Assembly (NCBI GenBank): GCA_041485125.1
Contig: JBGPIT010000069.1
Coordinates: forward strand, 1-16,285
Reading direction: 5' to 3'
Length of the DNA: 16,285 bases
Source of the DNA: JBGPIT01 sp041485125
GTDB taxonomy: Bacteria > Desulfobacterota > Binatia > UTPRO1
In this document: positions 1 to 7,918 of the stretch, one piece after another
Numbering within the stretch: the stretch's first letter is position 1
Layout of the letters: every line of letters starts with the position of its first letter
Notes under the pieces: model-generated
What the model was told of the DNA's origin: nothing
What the model saw: only the letters and a program-made list of their open reading frames with translations
Database searches by the model: none
Made by a program: the position numbers and the translations under genes

Positions 1-587
1 GACGTGACCGTGCAGGTGAAGTCTCCTGCCGCAGGCGGCGCCTGACCCTCGACGCAGTCGAACGTCACGGTCACGTAGGTACCCGCCGCATTGTCGGTGA
101 TGCTGACGAAGCTTGCGCTCAGCGTGTCATCGACACTGTCGCTGTTGGTATCGGTATCGTTCGTCGCCGGGATGCCGTTCGCGGTGAAATGAACGCGGTC
201 GGCGACGCTCTGGTCGGAGCCCGTCCCCGGAATATTGACCGAGCCCGGATAGTGGAGGTCGACGAGGGCACCGGCGTACGGCTTGCTGAGCGACTCCGTC
301 ACCGTGATCTGGTCGCCCGCATGACATCCACCCGCGACCGGCGTCGAGGTGGCCGACGGGGTCGCTGTCGGCACGTCGGCGGTCGACGTTTCCGTAGGCA
401 GCGTATCCGGTAGCGGCGTCGCGGTGACCGTCGGCGTCGCGGTGCGAACGGTGACCGGCGTCGGCGTCGGGTGCGTCACGTCGCCGTTGTCGTTGTTGTC
501 GTTATTGTTCTCGTCACCGCACCCGGCCAACGACACCGCCAGTGCGACCATGAACACCACCGAAAGAACATGAGATCGTATGCGCAT
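1..587 (-). CDS. Lipoprotein with Thr/Pro linker and cohesin-like domain (3' end cut by window edge)
   Basis: The reading frame enters from ATG at 587 and is still open at base 1, so about 195 N-terminal residues are visible. A signal peptide (residues 1-22) ends in the lipobox LAGC with Cys23 as the lipidation site. It is followed by an Asn/Asp-rich stretch (24-37) and a Thr/Pro-rich linker (about 38-85). From about residue 88 comes a beta-rich domain with the pattern 'YAGALVDLHYPG..NIPGTGSD..V.DRV', later 'VTVTFDC' and 'FTCTV'. The same domain recurs in five other genes of this window. The start is supported by AAGGGGGG (593-600) five bases upstream. The gene lies 32 nt downstream of the TonB receptor and is probably co-transcribed with it. 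Gly at position +2 fits outer-membrane retention, which is inference. By comparison with its relatives roughly 25-30 C-terminal residues are missing. Function is unknown; a surface-anchored binding module is my guess. Confidence 0.82.
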   Translation of the reverse strand, partial: MRIRSHVLSVVFMVALAVSLAGCGDENNNDNNDNGDVTHPTPTPVTVRTATPTVTATPLPDTLPTETSTADVPTATPSATSTPVAGGCHAGDQITVTESLSKPYAGALVDLHYPGSVNIPGTGSDQSVADRVHFTANGIPATNDTDTNSDSVDDTLSASFVSITDNAAGTYVTVTFDCVEGQAPPAAGDFTCTVT

Positions 588-619
588 ATGTGCCCCCCTT
601 TTTGGATCGAGTTTCAGTT

Positions 620-3424
620 TCAATGTGTGTATGAAACGCCCAGCGAGACCGTCACGCCGGTACGATAATCTTCCTGGATCGCCCCCCCGACCGTCGTCGG
701 ATAGTTGTCGTTCAAGATGTTCTCGATCGCGAGCTTCAGGTTGAGCGGGACGCCCCACGGCTCGACCCGCGAGAGAAAGATCAGGTCCACCTGGTCGCGG
801 CGGCCGGTGACGAAGTCCGGCAGGCCCGTCACGTCCTGCACTGCGGCGATCTTCGGACCGACGGTGTTGTAGAGAAGACGCGCCGTGCCCCAGACCGGGT
901 GCACGTATTCGAGCGCGGCATTCACGACGTAGTCCGCTTGCCCCTGCAGCGGTCGCTTTCGGCTCGTACCGAGCTGCGTGAGCTCCGCCGTGACCTCCGA
1001 GTGCACGTAGGTGACGTTGGTGAGGAAGGTGAAGTTTTGCAGTGCGGGTGTCAGGAAGCCGAGGTTCTTGCGCCCTTCGAACTCGAAGCCGGCGAGCTTC
1101 CCGTCCTTGTTCTGCGAGAAGGTATCTTGTGGTGCCGAGCCGGAGACGAAGACGGCGGTCTCGATCGGCTTGTCGATCGTCTTGTAGAAGCCGCTCAGCG
1201 AGACCAGCTCGGAAGGGCTGTAGAACCACTCCCAGCGCAGGTCGTAGCTGTCGATGCCGGTCTCGACGAGATCCGGATTGCCGACGAGTCCACGCAAACC
1301 ACGCGGCGCCGGATACACCGCCGGCGACAGCTCACGGAACTCCGGGCGCGACACCGTCTGGCTCCACGCCGCCCGGACGTTCATGTCGCTGCGGGGCGAA
1401 TAGACGAGATTCACGCCGGGCAGCGGGTCGAGGTTCTCCTTGATGATCGTCCGCGGGCTGCCCTGCGTGCCCTCTTTCACGTGCAGCTTGATGTACGAGT
1501 ATTCCGTTCGCACGCCGCCGATGAACCGGAGCCGGTCGGGCACGAGCGGGAGCTCGACCATCGCGTAGCCGGCGCCGATCTCATGCGAGGCTTTGAAGAC
1601 ATCCTGGGGCTGGGTTGCGTCGCGGAAAAGGATGGGGAACGGCGCCGAGCCGCCGACGTTGTCGGGGTTCAGAACGTCGTTGAACGGCGCCGAGAGATCG
1701 AGCGGCCTCCCGCCTTCGGTGAGATTCACGTCGAACTCGAAGATGCGGAGATCGACGGTACGGTTGCGGTGCAGATACGCCGGCCCGAACTTCACCTTCG
1801 CGGGCAGGCCCGACCAGACGTCGGTGAACGGCAGCCCGGTGGTGAACGGCACCGTGAAATCGACCTGCGAGTCGGTGAGATATTCCGTCAGGTTCTGGAA
1901 CACGCGCGATCCACCGTGCGCGTCGTTGTTGAAGCTGAAGACGCCGTTGTTGCTGGCGTCGGTCGCGGTGGTGAAGCGCTGATCGGGGATGTTCTCCTTG
2001 GTGCGCGACAAGGCGCTTCGCCAGTCGACGTCGAGCGCGTCGAAGTGGTGGTTGCCCGCGAGCTGACCGAAATCGAGCTCGTCCTGCTTGTAGGTGAACT
2101 CCGTGGACCGCGTCGGCAGGCGCGTCTGCTCGCTGACTCCATTGCCGATCAAGGTCTCGTCCTCGCTGTTCCGGTCGATGAGCGAGCGGAAGCTCAGGTG
2201 ATGCGCCGGCGAGATCTCGTATGCCGCCGTGAAGACGGCGCCGAGACGAGTCTCGAACACGCTGCGATCGAACTTGAAGTCGTCGGCGAGGACCGGCTCG
2301 GGAGTCTCGAGGTTGCCGCCCTGAATGAACTGCTTCTCGATCTGATTTCTTCGGCTGCGATATTCGGTGCGATAATTCGCCGCGAGTCGCGCCGCGAACG
2401 GCCCCCAGCGATCACCGACCTGGAATCCCAGGTTGAAGTCGACCGGGGCCGTCGTGCTGTCGGTCTCCCAAATCGTCTTGAATGAGCGGCCGAACTGCTG
2501 CAGCTGCGCCTTCGGGCGCGACCCGAGCAGCCCGTCGGGAATGGTCGACGGCAATTTGCGATAGTTGCCACCGAACCCGAAATAATCGAGCTTCGATCCT
2601 TTATATGTGTCGAACTTCTGAAAGGTGGCTTGGCTGTTGCCGGCGGTGGAGAGGCCGATGCCGTATGTCAGCTGTTGCGGGAAATCGAGGAGATCGATGT
2701 TCGCGAGCCCACCCGCGAAGTCGCCCGGAAGGTCCGGGGTGTAGCTCTTGACGATCGAGATCGAGTCGATGAACTCCGATGGAAAGAGGTCGAGTGGCAC
2801 CACGCGACGCTCGGGATCGGGGCTCGGGAGCCGACTCCCCTCGAGCATGGCGCTGCTGTAGCGCTCCCCGAGGCCCCGCACGAAAATGAATTTGTTGTCT
2901 TTGATCGTGACCGCCGGCACCCGCTGCACGATCTCCGCCGCGTCGGCGTCAGGCGATTTCGCGATCGTCTCGGCGCCGATGTTGTCGCTCACGACGGGCG
3001 CCTTCTGGCGCTTGATGATCTGCGTGGCCTCGGCCGCCTTCGCGGCCTGCGCGACCACCTCGACGACCTCCACTCCGGCCTGTCCCTCCGGCTTGAGCGG
3101 GACGTTCGCGGTCGCCACCTTGTTCGACTCCACCACCACCTTCTCGAGCCGCGCGCCCTGATAGAGCGGGGCGAAGAACCGCACTTGGTAGGTCCCCGGC
3201 GGGACCTTCACCGCGTACCGTCCTTCGACGTCGGTACGGATGTCCTTGCGGACGCCGATGATTTCGACCCCGGCGTCGATGATCGCATCGCCGGTCGAGG
3301 AGTCGATCACTTGTCCCGCGATCGTCCCCGGCGCCGCTTGTTGCTGTGCTTCTACCAGCACCGGCATGCCGACGGCTCCGATCAGGAGATACACGACCAC
3401 TCGCATCGCTCCACCCATTCTCAT
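620..3424 (-). CDS. TonB-dependent outer-membrane receptor with carboxypeptidase-regulatory-like domain
   Basis: A 934-residue protein, the usual size for a TonB-dependent transporter. These are outer-membrane beta-barrels that import ligands using energy from TonB-ExbB-ExbD; none of those partners is in the window. Residues 1-26 form a signal peptide ending in VEA. Residues 33-110 form a carboxypeptidase-regulatory-like beta-sandwich (GTIAGQVIDSSTGDAI, then TDVEGRYAVKVPPGTY). The plug follows at about 140-245 (APVVSDNIGAETIAKSPDADAAEIVQRVPAV, then VRGLGERYSSAMLEG). The rest is the barrel, with strand signatures such as NVRAAWSQTVSRPEFREL and a C-terminal strand ending VSLGVSYTH. Receptors of this layout often sit beside the beta-helix-type family encoded divergently at 3908. 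The substrate cannot be read from sequence. The start at 3424 has a GGAGATAGAGA stretch upstream; Met3 or Met7 are alternatives and leave the signal peptide intact. Confidence 0.93.
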   Translation of the reverse strand: MRMGGAMRVVVYLLIGAVGMPVLVEAQQQAAPGTIAGQVIDSSTGDAIIDAGVEIIGVRKDIRTDVEGRYAVKVPPGTYQVRFFAPLYQGARLEKVVVESNKVATANVPLKPEGQAGVEVVEVVAQAAKAAEATQIIKRQKAPVVSDNIGAETIAKSPDADAAEIVQRVPAVTIKDNKFIFVRGLGERYSSAMLEGSRLPSPDPERRVVPLDLFPSEFIDSISIVKSYTPDLPGDFAGGLANIDLLDFPQQLTYGIGLSTAGNSQATFQKFDTYKGSKLDYFGFGGNYRKLPSTIPDGLLGSRPKAQLQQFGRSFKTIWETDSTTAPVDFNLGFQVGDRWGPFAARLAANYRTEYRSRRNQIEKQFIQGGNLETPEPVLADDFKFDRSVFETRLGAVFTAAYEISPAHHLSFRSLIDRNSEDETLIGNGVSEQTRLPTRSTEFTYKQDELDFGQLAGNHHFDALDVDWRSALSRTKENIPDQRFTTATDASNNGVFSFNNDAHGGSRVFQNLTEYLTDSQVDFTVPFTTGLPFTDVWSGLPAKVKFGPAYLHRNRTVDLRIFEFDVNLTEGGRPLDLSAPFNDVLNPDNVGGSAPFPILFRDATQPQDVFKASHEIGAGYAMVELPLVPDRLRFIGGVRTEYSYIKLHVKEGTQGSPRTIIKENLDPLPGVNLVYSPRSDMNVRAAWSQTVSRPEFRELSPAVYPAPRGLRGLVGNPDLVETGIDSYDLRWEWFYSPSELVSLSGFYKTIDKPIETAVFVSGSAPQDTFSQNKDGKLAGFEFEGRKNLGFLTPALQNFTFLTNVTYVHSEVTAELTQLGTSRKRPLQGQADYVVNAALEYVHPVWGTARLLYNTVGPKIAAVQDVTGLPDFVTGRRDQVDLIFLSRVEPWGVPLNLKLAIENILNDNYPTTVGGAIQEDYRTGVTVSLGVSYTH

Positions 3425-3474
3425 GAAATCTCTATCTCCAGATGACGAGCCGTGACCCGCCAGCGATGCGACCG

Positions 3475-3510
3475 AATTCTCGAACCAATTCTCAAACCAA
3501 TTGCGAACGC
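3475..3510. repeat. Three tandem 12-bp direct repeats upstream of the receptor gene
   Basis: The units are AATTCTCGAACC (3475-3486), AATTCTCAAACC (3487-3498) and a diverged AATTGCGAACGC (3499-3510). Units 1 and 2 differ at a single base. They are AT-richer than the surroundings and lie 51-86 bp upstream of the receptor start at 3424. A tandem binding site for a regulator is plausible but unproven. Confidence 0.55.
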
Positions 3511-3697
3511 TGAGCGCGGACCATAGCGCTGGAATTGTTGCGCGCCGGTTACCGCACGTTTGAATTGCCGTGACGACGGTTCGGTCGCGCGCGTTGCGCC
3601 GATTCAGATCACCGTGTGCGCATCACCTAACGTCGGCGCGTCCTTACCGTGCTCGCCGTAACGAAACGTTCGCACGGCGCACGCGGGCCGGTCATGA

Positions 3698-3758
3698 GCC
3701 CCGACTAGAGTCTCGAGGCATCGGGGCACGAGATCATCGGCTGGCCGGGTTCGCCGAT
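3698..3758 (+). promoter_or_regulatory. Possible leader hairpins upstream of the 3908 operon
   Basis: Two short inverted repeats are visible. GCCCCGA (3698-3704) pairs with TCGGGGC (3721-3727), and ATCGGC (3736-3741) pairs with GCCGAT (3753-3758). They lie 150-210 bp before the start at 3908, where a 5' untranslated region could run. I could not match them to a known riboswitch class, and stems of 6-7 bp are common by chance in GC-rich DNA. Confidence 0.25.
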
Positions 3759-3907
3759 CCCCGCATCCCCATGAAGCGCCACGCGTTTCGGCCGAAAGGA
3801 GGTCAATGGCAAGGACGTGAACACCGCGCCACGCGCGCCGCAACGGGTCGCATCAAAATGAGCGTCATCCTCGAACTCACTGATTCCAACCTAAGGGAGG
3901 CTTCAAA

Positions 3908-5569
3908 ATGCATAAGACATGGAAGCTCACGCTGACCGGCGCCGCCGCCGCGATCGCGATGACGGGCGCCTGGTCCACCGCGCACGCCGCGCTGTGCGGC
4001 GACAGCGACGCGAATGGCACCATCGCCATCAACGACGTCGTGCTGCACCTACGGGCCGTCACCAATCAGCCGGGTGCGCAGGCCGCCATTTGTGGCGGCG
4101 CGGGCTACGCCAACTGCGCGAACCTGAACGGCACGGGCGGTGTGAACGACATCGTCGACACCACGCTCCTGCTCAAGCGCGCCTCGAAGATCGCCAACTG
4201 CCCGCAGGATCTGTGCATCACTCCTACACCTCTTGCCGGTTGCCCGGGCACGGCGATCATCGGGACGTTGCAGGGTGACGGCACCCGGCAGGTCACCGGT
4301 AATCTCGTCGTTCCGGCGGGCTGCGACGCGCGACTCGACAAGGTCACGTTCGTCGAGTCCGGCGCGGTCCTCACCGTCGCTCCCGGCGCGACCATCAAAG
4401 GCAACGTCGGCGATCCGCCCTCCACGCTCGTCGTCAAGACAGGCGGTCGTATCGACGCGGTCGGCAACGCCGGCGCACCCATCGTCTGGACGAGCGCCGC
4501 GAGCGTCGGCACCCGCAACCGTCAGGATTGGGGCGGCGTCGCGATCCTCGGCAGGGCGCCGGTCAACGAGCCCGGCATCGAGCTCGAGGGACTACCCCCG
4601 GACCCGGAGCTCGTCTACGGCGGCGCTCAGGCGGACGATTTCAGCGGTTGCATGAGCTACAACCGCATCGAGTTCGCCGGCCGCGCGCTCACCCCCGACA
4701 ACGAGCTCAACAACTTCGTGATGGCCGGCGTCGGCAACAAGACGCGGATCGACCACATCCAAGCGCACTTCGGCGCCGACGACTGCATCGAGTGGTTCGG
4801 CGGCACCGTGAATTCGAAGTTTCTGGTGCTGTCGGCGTGCGGCGATGACGGGCTCGACACCCAGCTCGGCGTCGTCGGCGGTGTCCAGTTCGCGCTGGTC
4901 GAGCAGGAGGCGAACGCCCTCGAGGCCGCAGGAAGCAACGGGTTCGAGGAGGACAACAGCGAGTTCGGCGCCACCAAGACTCCCTTCAACAATCCCAAGT
5001 ACTGCAACGTCACCGCGCTTGGAGCGAAATACTCGGCCGCCAATCCGGCGGTGACGAATACTTTCGGCATCCTCAGCCGGCGCGGCAATGCGATGACGAT
5101 CGCCAACTCGATCGTCAAGGACTTCCGCCAGGCCGGCTACACCTTGCGTGACGCACCGACCGCGACCCACGCGTGCACCAACTCGACGACGCTCAACACC
5201 GTCGCGCCGATCGGCCAGATCGTGAACAGCCTCTTCAACAACAACGGCTCCGGCGGCAGCGTCCATGCGCAGGACGATGCGTCGTGTCCGAGCGGCGGCG
5301 CCTGCAATTGCTCGGCGACGGAGCACTTCGCTCTCCTCACCGCCAGCAAGAACACGATCGGCACGACCGACGCCTCGATCGCCGCGATCGGCGGCGCCAC
5401 CTTCCCGCGCACCAACTTGGTCCCGGCGATCGGATCGCTCGCGGACACGCACCCGGCGGCGAACTGCACCGCGATCGACAGCTCGTTCGTCGACGCGCCG
5501 TACATCGGCGCGTTCGAGCCGGGCGGCGCGGACTGGACGGCCGGCTGGACGGCATTCCCGTTCAACTGA
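3908..5569 (+). CDS. Exported dockerin/EF-hand-like and parallel beta-helix-type protein
   Basis: A 553-residue exported protein with a signal peptide (1-28, ...WSTAHA). Residues 30-98 contain two dockerin-like segments. The first is a canonical 12-residue calcium-loop pattern DSDANGTIAIND (32-43) followed by helix VVLHLRAV. The second is a degenerate NLNGTGGVNDIVD (72-84) followed by TTLLLKRAS. Each is flanked by Cys, suggesting disulfides. After a short linker, residues 115-553 resemble a family with 'LTVAPGATIKG', 'DWGGVAILGRAPVN' (207-220), 'GVGNKTRIDHIQ' (274-285) and 'DDCIEWFGGTVNSKFLVLS' (291-309). I know such proteins as right-handed beta-helix-like partners of TonB receptors in Proteobacteria and Bacteroidetes; their exact role is not established. 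The start is set by AAGGGAGG (3893-3900), seven bases upstream. It is the first gene of an operon and divergent from the receptor. Confidence 0.88.
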   Translation: MHKTWKLTLTGAAAAIAMTGAWSTAHAALCGDSDANGTIAINDVVLHLRAVTNQPGAQAAICGGAGYANCANLNGTGGVNDIVDTTLLLKRASKIANCPQDLCITPTPLAGCPGTAIIGTLQGDGTRQVTGNLVVPAGCDARLDKVTFVESGAVLTVAPGATIKGNVGDPPSTLVVKTGGRIDAVGNAGAPIVWTSAASVGTRNRQDWGGVAILGRAPVNEPGIELEGLPPDPELVYGGAQADDFSGCMSYNRIEFAGRALTPDNELNNFVMAGVGNKTRIDHIQAHFGADDCIEWFGGTVNSKFLVLSACGDDGLDTQLGVVGGVQFALVEQEANALEAAGSNGFEEDNSEFGATKTPFNNPKYCNVTALGAKYSAANPAVTNTFGILSRRGNAMTIANSIVKDFRQAGYTLRDAPTATHACTNSTTLNTVAPIGQIVNSLFNNNGSGGSVHAQDDASCPSGGACNCSATEHFALLTASKNTIGTTDASIAAIGGATFPRTNLVPAIGSLADTHPAANCTAIDSSFVDAPYIGAFEPGGADWTAGWTAFPFN

Positions 5570-5583
5570 GGACGGACGATCAA

Positions 5584-6153
5584 TTGACTAAAGCACGGAT
5601 TGCGGCGGCGGCGCTGGCGCTACTCGTCCTGGCAAGCGGACGGGTGCGCGCCGAGGCGGGAGACGCGCAGGCTGCGATCTCCCCTGCGGCGCCGGAGCGA
5701 CCAGCACATTTCACGCTCGCCGACGCCTCGCCGTCGATCGACGCGTTGCTGGGGCGCCTGCTCGATGCCCTCGCCTCGAACGACGTCGATGCACTGCAGC
5801 GCCTTCGAATGACCGAGGCGGAGTATCGCACGTTCGTGCTTCCCGGGAGCGTCGAGCCGGGCCAGCCGCCACGTGCGTACGAGGAAGGCCCGAGCAAGTG
5901 GGCCTGGCACAACGTCGACACCAATAGCCACTACGCCGCCGCGGCCATGATCAAAGGCTATGGCGGCCAACGCTACACGCTGAAGGAAGTGAAATACCTG
6001 AAGGGGCACGGCACGTATGCCTGGTACGACGCGTACCGCACCGTGAGCCTCACGCTGGTGGACGAGAAGGGTCAATCTGGCGAGCTCGTGCTCGGCTCGA
6101 TCGCCGACATCGACGGCCAGTTCAAGTTCATCAGCCTTCTCGGAAACCCTTGA
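5584..6153 (+). CDS. Small exported protein of unknown function
   Basis: A 189-residue frame beginning with TTG at 5584, 14 bases after the previous stop codon. GAGGA (5568-5572) overlaps that stop and lies 11 bases upstream, which suggests translational coupling. The TTG start is chosen because it gives a complete signal peptide (TKARIAAAALALLVLASGRVRAEA); the next GTG (5643) would destroy it. The mature part begins with a helical stretch (IDALLGRLLDALASNDVDAL). It continues with mixed alpha/beta sequence rich in Tyr and Trp (SKWAWHNVDTNSHYAAAA, GTYAWYDAYRTVSLTL) and ends in paired strands (ELVLGSIADIDGQFKFISLL). An NTF2/SnoaL-like cone fold is possible from the helix-then-strand order, but I do not recognise a family. 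It has no cysteines, unlike most of its neighbours. Confidence 0.8.
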   Translation: MTKARIAAAALALLVLASGRVRAEAGDAQAAISPAAPERPAHFTLADASPSIDALLGRLLDALASNDVDALQRLRMTEAEYRTFVLPGSVEPGQPPRAYEEGPSKWAWHNVDTNSHYAAAAMIKGYGGQRYTLKEVKYLKGHGTYAWYDAYRTVSLTLVDEKGQSGELVLGSIADIDGQFKFISLLGNP

Positions 6154-6192
6154 CCTCACAAAACCCAAACCCATCAAATCGAGGAGAACGAC

Positions 6193-7812
6193 ATGAATAT
6201 GCGTGAAACGGCGAAAGTGCTCGGGGCCGTGGTAGCGGCCGCGAGCTTCGCAGCGTCCGCTACGACGGTCCATGCCGACATCAAGTGTCGGCAGACCTTG
6301 GCGAAGGAGTCGTCGAAGCTGACGCAGGCGATCGCGAAGACGCTGCAAAAGTGCGAGCAAGCCGTCCATGACGGCAAGCTCACCGGCCCCTGCTCGGCCG
6401 ATGCGAAGACGATCGATGCGATCACCAAGGCGAAGGGCAAGTTCAAAGACAAGCTGCTCGGTACCTGTGCGACGTCGACCGGCGAGTTCGCGTTCGGCCG
6501 CTGCCCGAACGAGACCGGCGCCACCCTCCCGGTCTGCGGCGGCATCCTCATTCAGAGCAAAGACAACGAGGCCGGTTGCCTGTCCTGCCTCGCGGACCAC
6601 AACGCGCAGGAGCTCGTCAGCCGCGTCCTCTACGGCAGCCTGCACGCGCCGGCGAACAAAGACATCGGGAAGTGCCAAAAAACGGTCGGACAGGAGACGC
6701 TCAAATTCTATCTCGCGGCGTCGAATGTCCTCGCGAAGTGCCAAGACCAGCTGTTGAAGAAGAAGCTGCCGTCGTGTCCCGACCCGAAGACGACCGAGGC
6801 GCTCGACAAGGCGGAGTCGAACAAGGTCGCGAAGATCACCAAGGCCTGCTGCGGCGACGACGGCATCTGCGGCGGCGCGACCTGCCAGACGGGACAGCCG
6901 TCGGCGATCGGCGATCCCTGCGAGGCGAATCAGGACTGCGGCCGGTGCATCGGCAGCACGACGCCGGACAAGCCGTGCACCGGAAACGGCCAATGCCAGA
7001 GCAGTCCCGGCCAGTGCAACTCACCTTCGGGGACGTGCGCGGGTGGGCCGAATGTAGGCAATAGCTGCAACGCGAACGCCAACTGTCCGATGAGCACCTG
7101 CACCCGGCCGGCGGGAACCTGCGTCGGCGGCACCAACGACGGCAATGCGTGCAACGTGACGGAGGACTGCCCGTCGATCCCCGGCGGCACCTGCGGCGCC
7201 GGCACCTGCGGCGGTGTCGACGATTTCCGACCGACCGATGACATCGGGCTTCCCGTTCCGTGTCCTGGCCTGACGGCGGGCGGCTCTTCGATCATTCAAA
7301 CCGGGCAGACCGGCCTGAGCCTGCTCGCGTGCGTCGATACGCAAGCTTCGGATCGCGCGCTCTGCCAAGACGCGGCCGGCGCCACCTTCGGCCACGACAG
7401 CTCGCTGCCAGCCAACTGCGCCGACGCGACCGCGGAGTGCACGACGAGCGGCACGACCAAGACCGCGACGATCGCGATTGTCACACCGGCGAGTCTGGGC
7501 GGCATCTCGATCAGCCTCGGGTACCAGCATGCCCTCCTTCCCGGGTCTGGCGACGATTCGACGGCACGTGTCGTGAACGTGCAGACCGGCGCGGCGCCGG
7601 CGGTGAGCGACACGAACGACGCGGTGATCACGTCGATCGTCGACCTCAGCGGCCTCAACGCAGGGAATCTGTACACCGTGCAGTTCGACACCTGCATGAG
7701 CCAAGCGGCACCGACAACCGCCGATTTCGGCTGCGTCGTCCGGAGCGCTTCCGATCTGACCGGCGTCGAGGTTCTCGACGGCGTGACCTGCTCCGTGGTG
7801 TCGGTCCTGTAG
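6193..7812 (+). CDS. Secreted modular protein: two Cys/Lys helical units, disulfide-rich insert, cohesin-like domain
   Basis: A 539-residue exported protein with a signal peptide (1-28, ...TTVHA). Residues 30-95 form a four-Cys, Lys-rich helical unit ('KLTQAIAKTLQKCEQA...GKLTGPC'), followed by a tail with CLSC (129-132). A second helical unit lies at about 158-220 ('KFYLAASNVLAKCQDQ...CPDPKT'). Residues about 231-340 are disulfide-rich, with repeats such as GTCAGGPNVGNSCNANANCP and GTCVGGTNDGNACNVTEDCP. Residues 344-393 (DDIGLPVPCPGL...LLACVDTQ) resemble the tail of the helical unit in the gene at 12026, so the Cys-rich block looks inserted into that unit. Residues 422-537 form the shared beta-rich domain (GGISISLGYQ, LYTVQFDTC, FGCVVRSAS, VTCSVV). 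CxxCH is absent, so it is not a c-type cytochrome. GAGGAGA (6181-6187) fixes the start. The gene is probably in the operon starting at 3908, with a hairpin terminator just after it. Confidence 0.87.
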   Translation: MNMRETAKVLGAVVAAASFAASATTVHADIKCRQTLAKESSKLTQAIAKTLQKCEQAVHDGKLTGPCSADAKTIDAITKAKGKFKDKLLGTCATSTGEFAFGRCPNETGATLPVCGGILIQSKDNEAGCLSCLADHNAQELVSRVLYGSLHAPANKDIGKCQKTVGQETLKFYLAASNVLAKCQDQLLKKKLPSCPDPKTTEALDKAESNKVAKITKACCGDDGICGGATCQTGQPSAIGDPCEANQDCGRCIGSTTPDKPCTGNGQCQSSPGQCNSPSGTCAGGPNVGNSCNANANCPMSTCTRPAGTCVGGTNDGNACNVTEDCPSIPGGTCGAGTCGGVDDFRPTDDIGLPVPCPGLTAGGSSIIQTGQTGLSLLACVDTQASDRALCQDAAGATFGHDSSLPANCADATAECTTSGTTKTATIAIVTPASLGGISISLGYQHALLPGSGDDSTARVVNVQTGAAPAVSDTNDAVITSIVDLSGLNAGNLYTVQFDTCMSQAAPTTADFGCVVRSASDLTGVEVLDGVTCSVVSVL

Positions 7813-7840
7813 CCGTAGTCGACACACGAAGCTGACAGGC

Positions 7841-7876
7841 GGCGGGGCGGCTTCTCGCGAGAGGAGCCGCCCCGCC
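7841..7876 (+). terminator. Strong GC hairpin after the first plus-strand operon
   Basis: The left arm GGCGGGGCGGCT (7841-7852) pairs perfectly with AGCCGCCCCGCC (7865-7876). The 12-nt interior itself contains the palindrome TCTCGCGAGA. It lies 28 bases past the stop at 7812. No U-tract follows, so it may end transcription weakly or act as an mRNA-stabilising 3' structure. Confidence 0.7.
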
Positions 7877-7918
7877 GTCGATTTCGCGAAACGCATTCAG
7901 GGGGAGAGTAAACGGACG

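Larger units (their letters stand above)
3425..3907. other. Divergent intergenic region between receptor and beta-helix-type gene
   Basis: This 483-bp stretch has no convincing gene. It must hold the promoters for both the minus-strand receptor and the plus-strand operon starting at 3908. Near the receptor it contains three tandem 12-bp units (3475-3510). Closer to 3908 there are two short potential hairpins (3698-3758). A strong Shine-Dalgarno-like AAAGGAGGT (3795-3803) precedes a five-codon frame ATG...TGA (3806-3820, peptide MART). I found no clear -35/-10 pair by eye and no known riboswitch core. Longer open frames here, such as 3570-3935, have Arg/His-rich content without family resemblance, so I treat them as chance. 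Confidence 0.6.

Noticed and set aside
899..2485. Long plus-strand open frame of 528 codons
   Set aside because: It lies antisense within the TonB receptor gene, whose frame shows plug and barrel signatures; the plus-strand translation is Arg/Glu/Val-rich with no domain.
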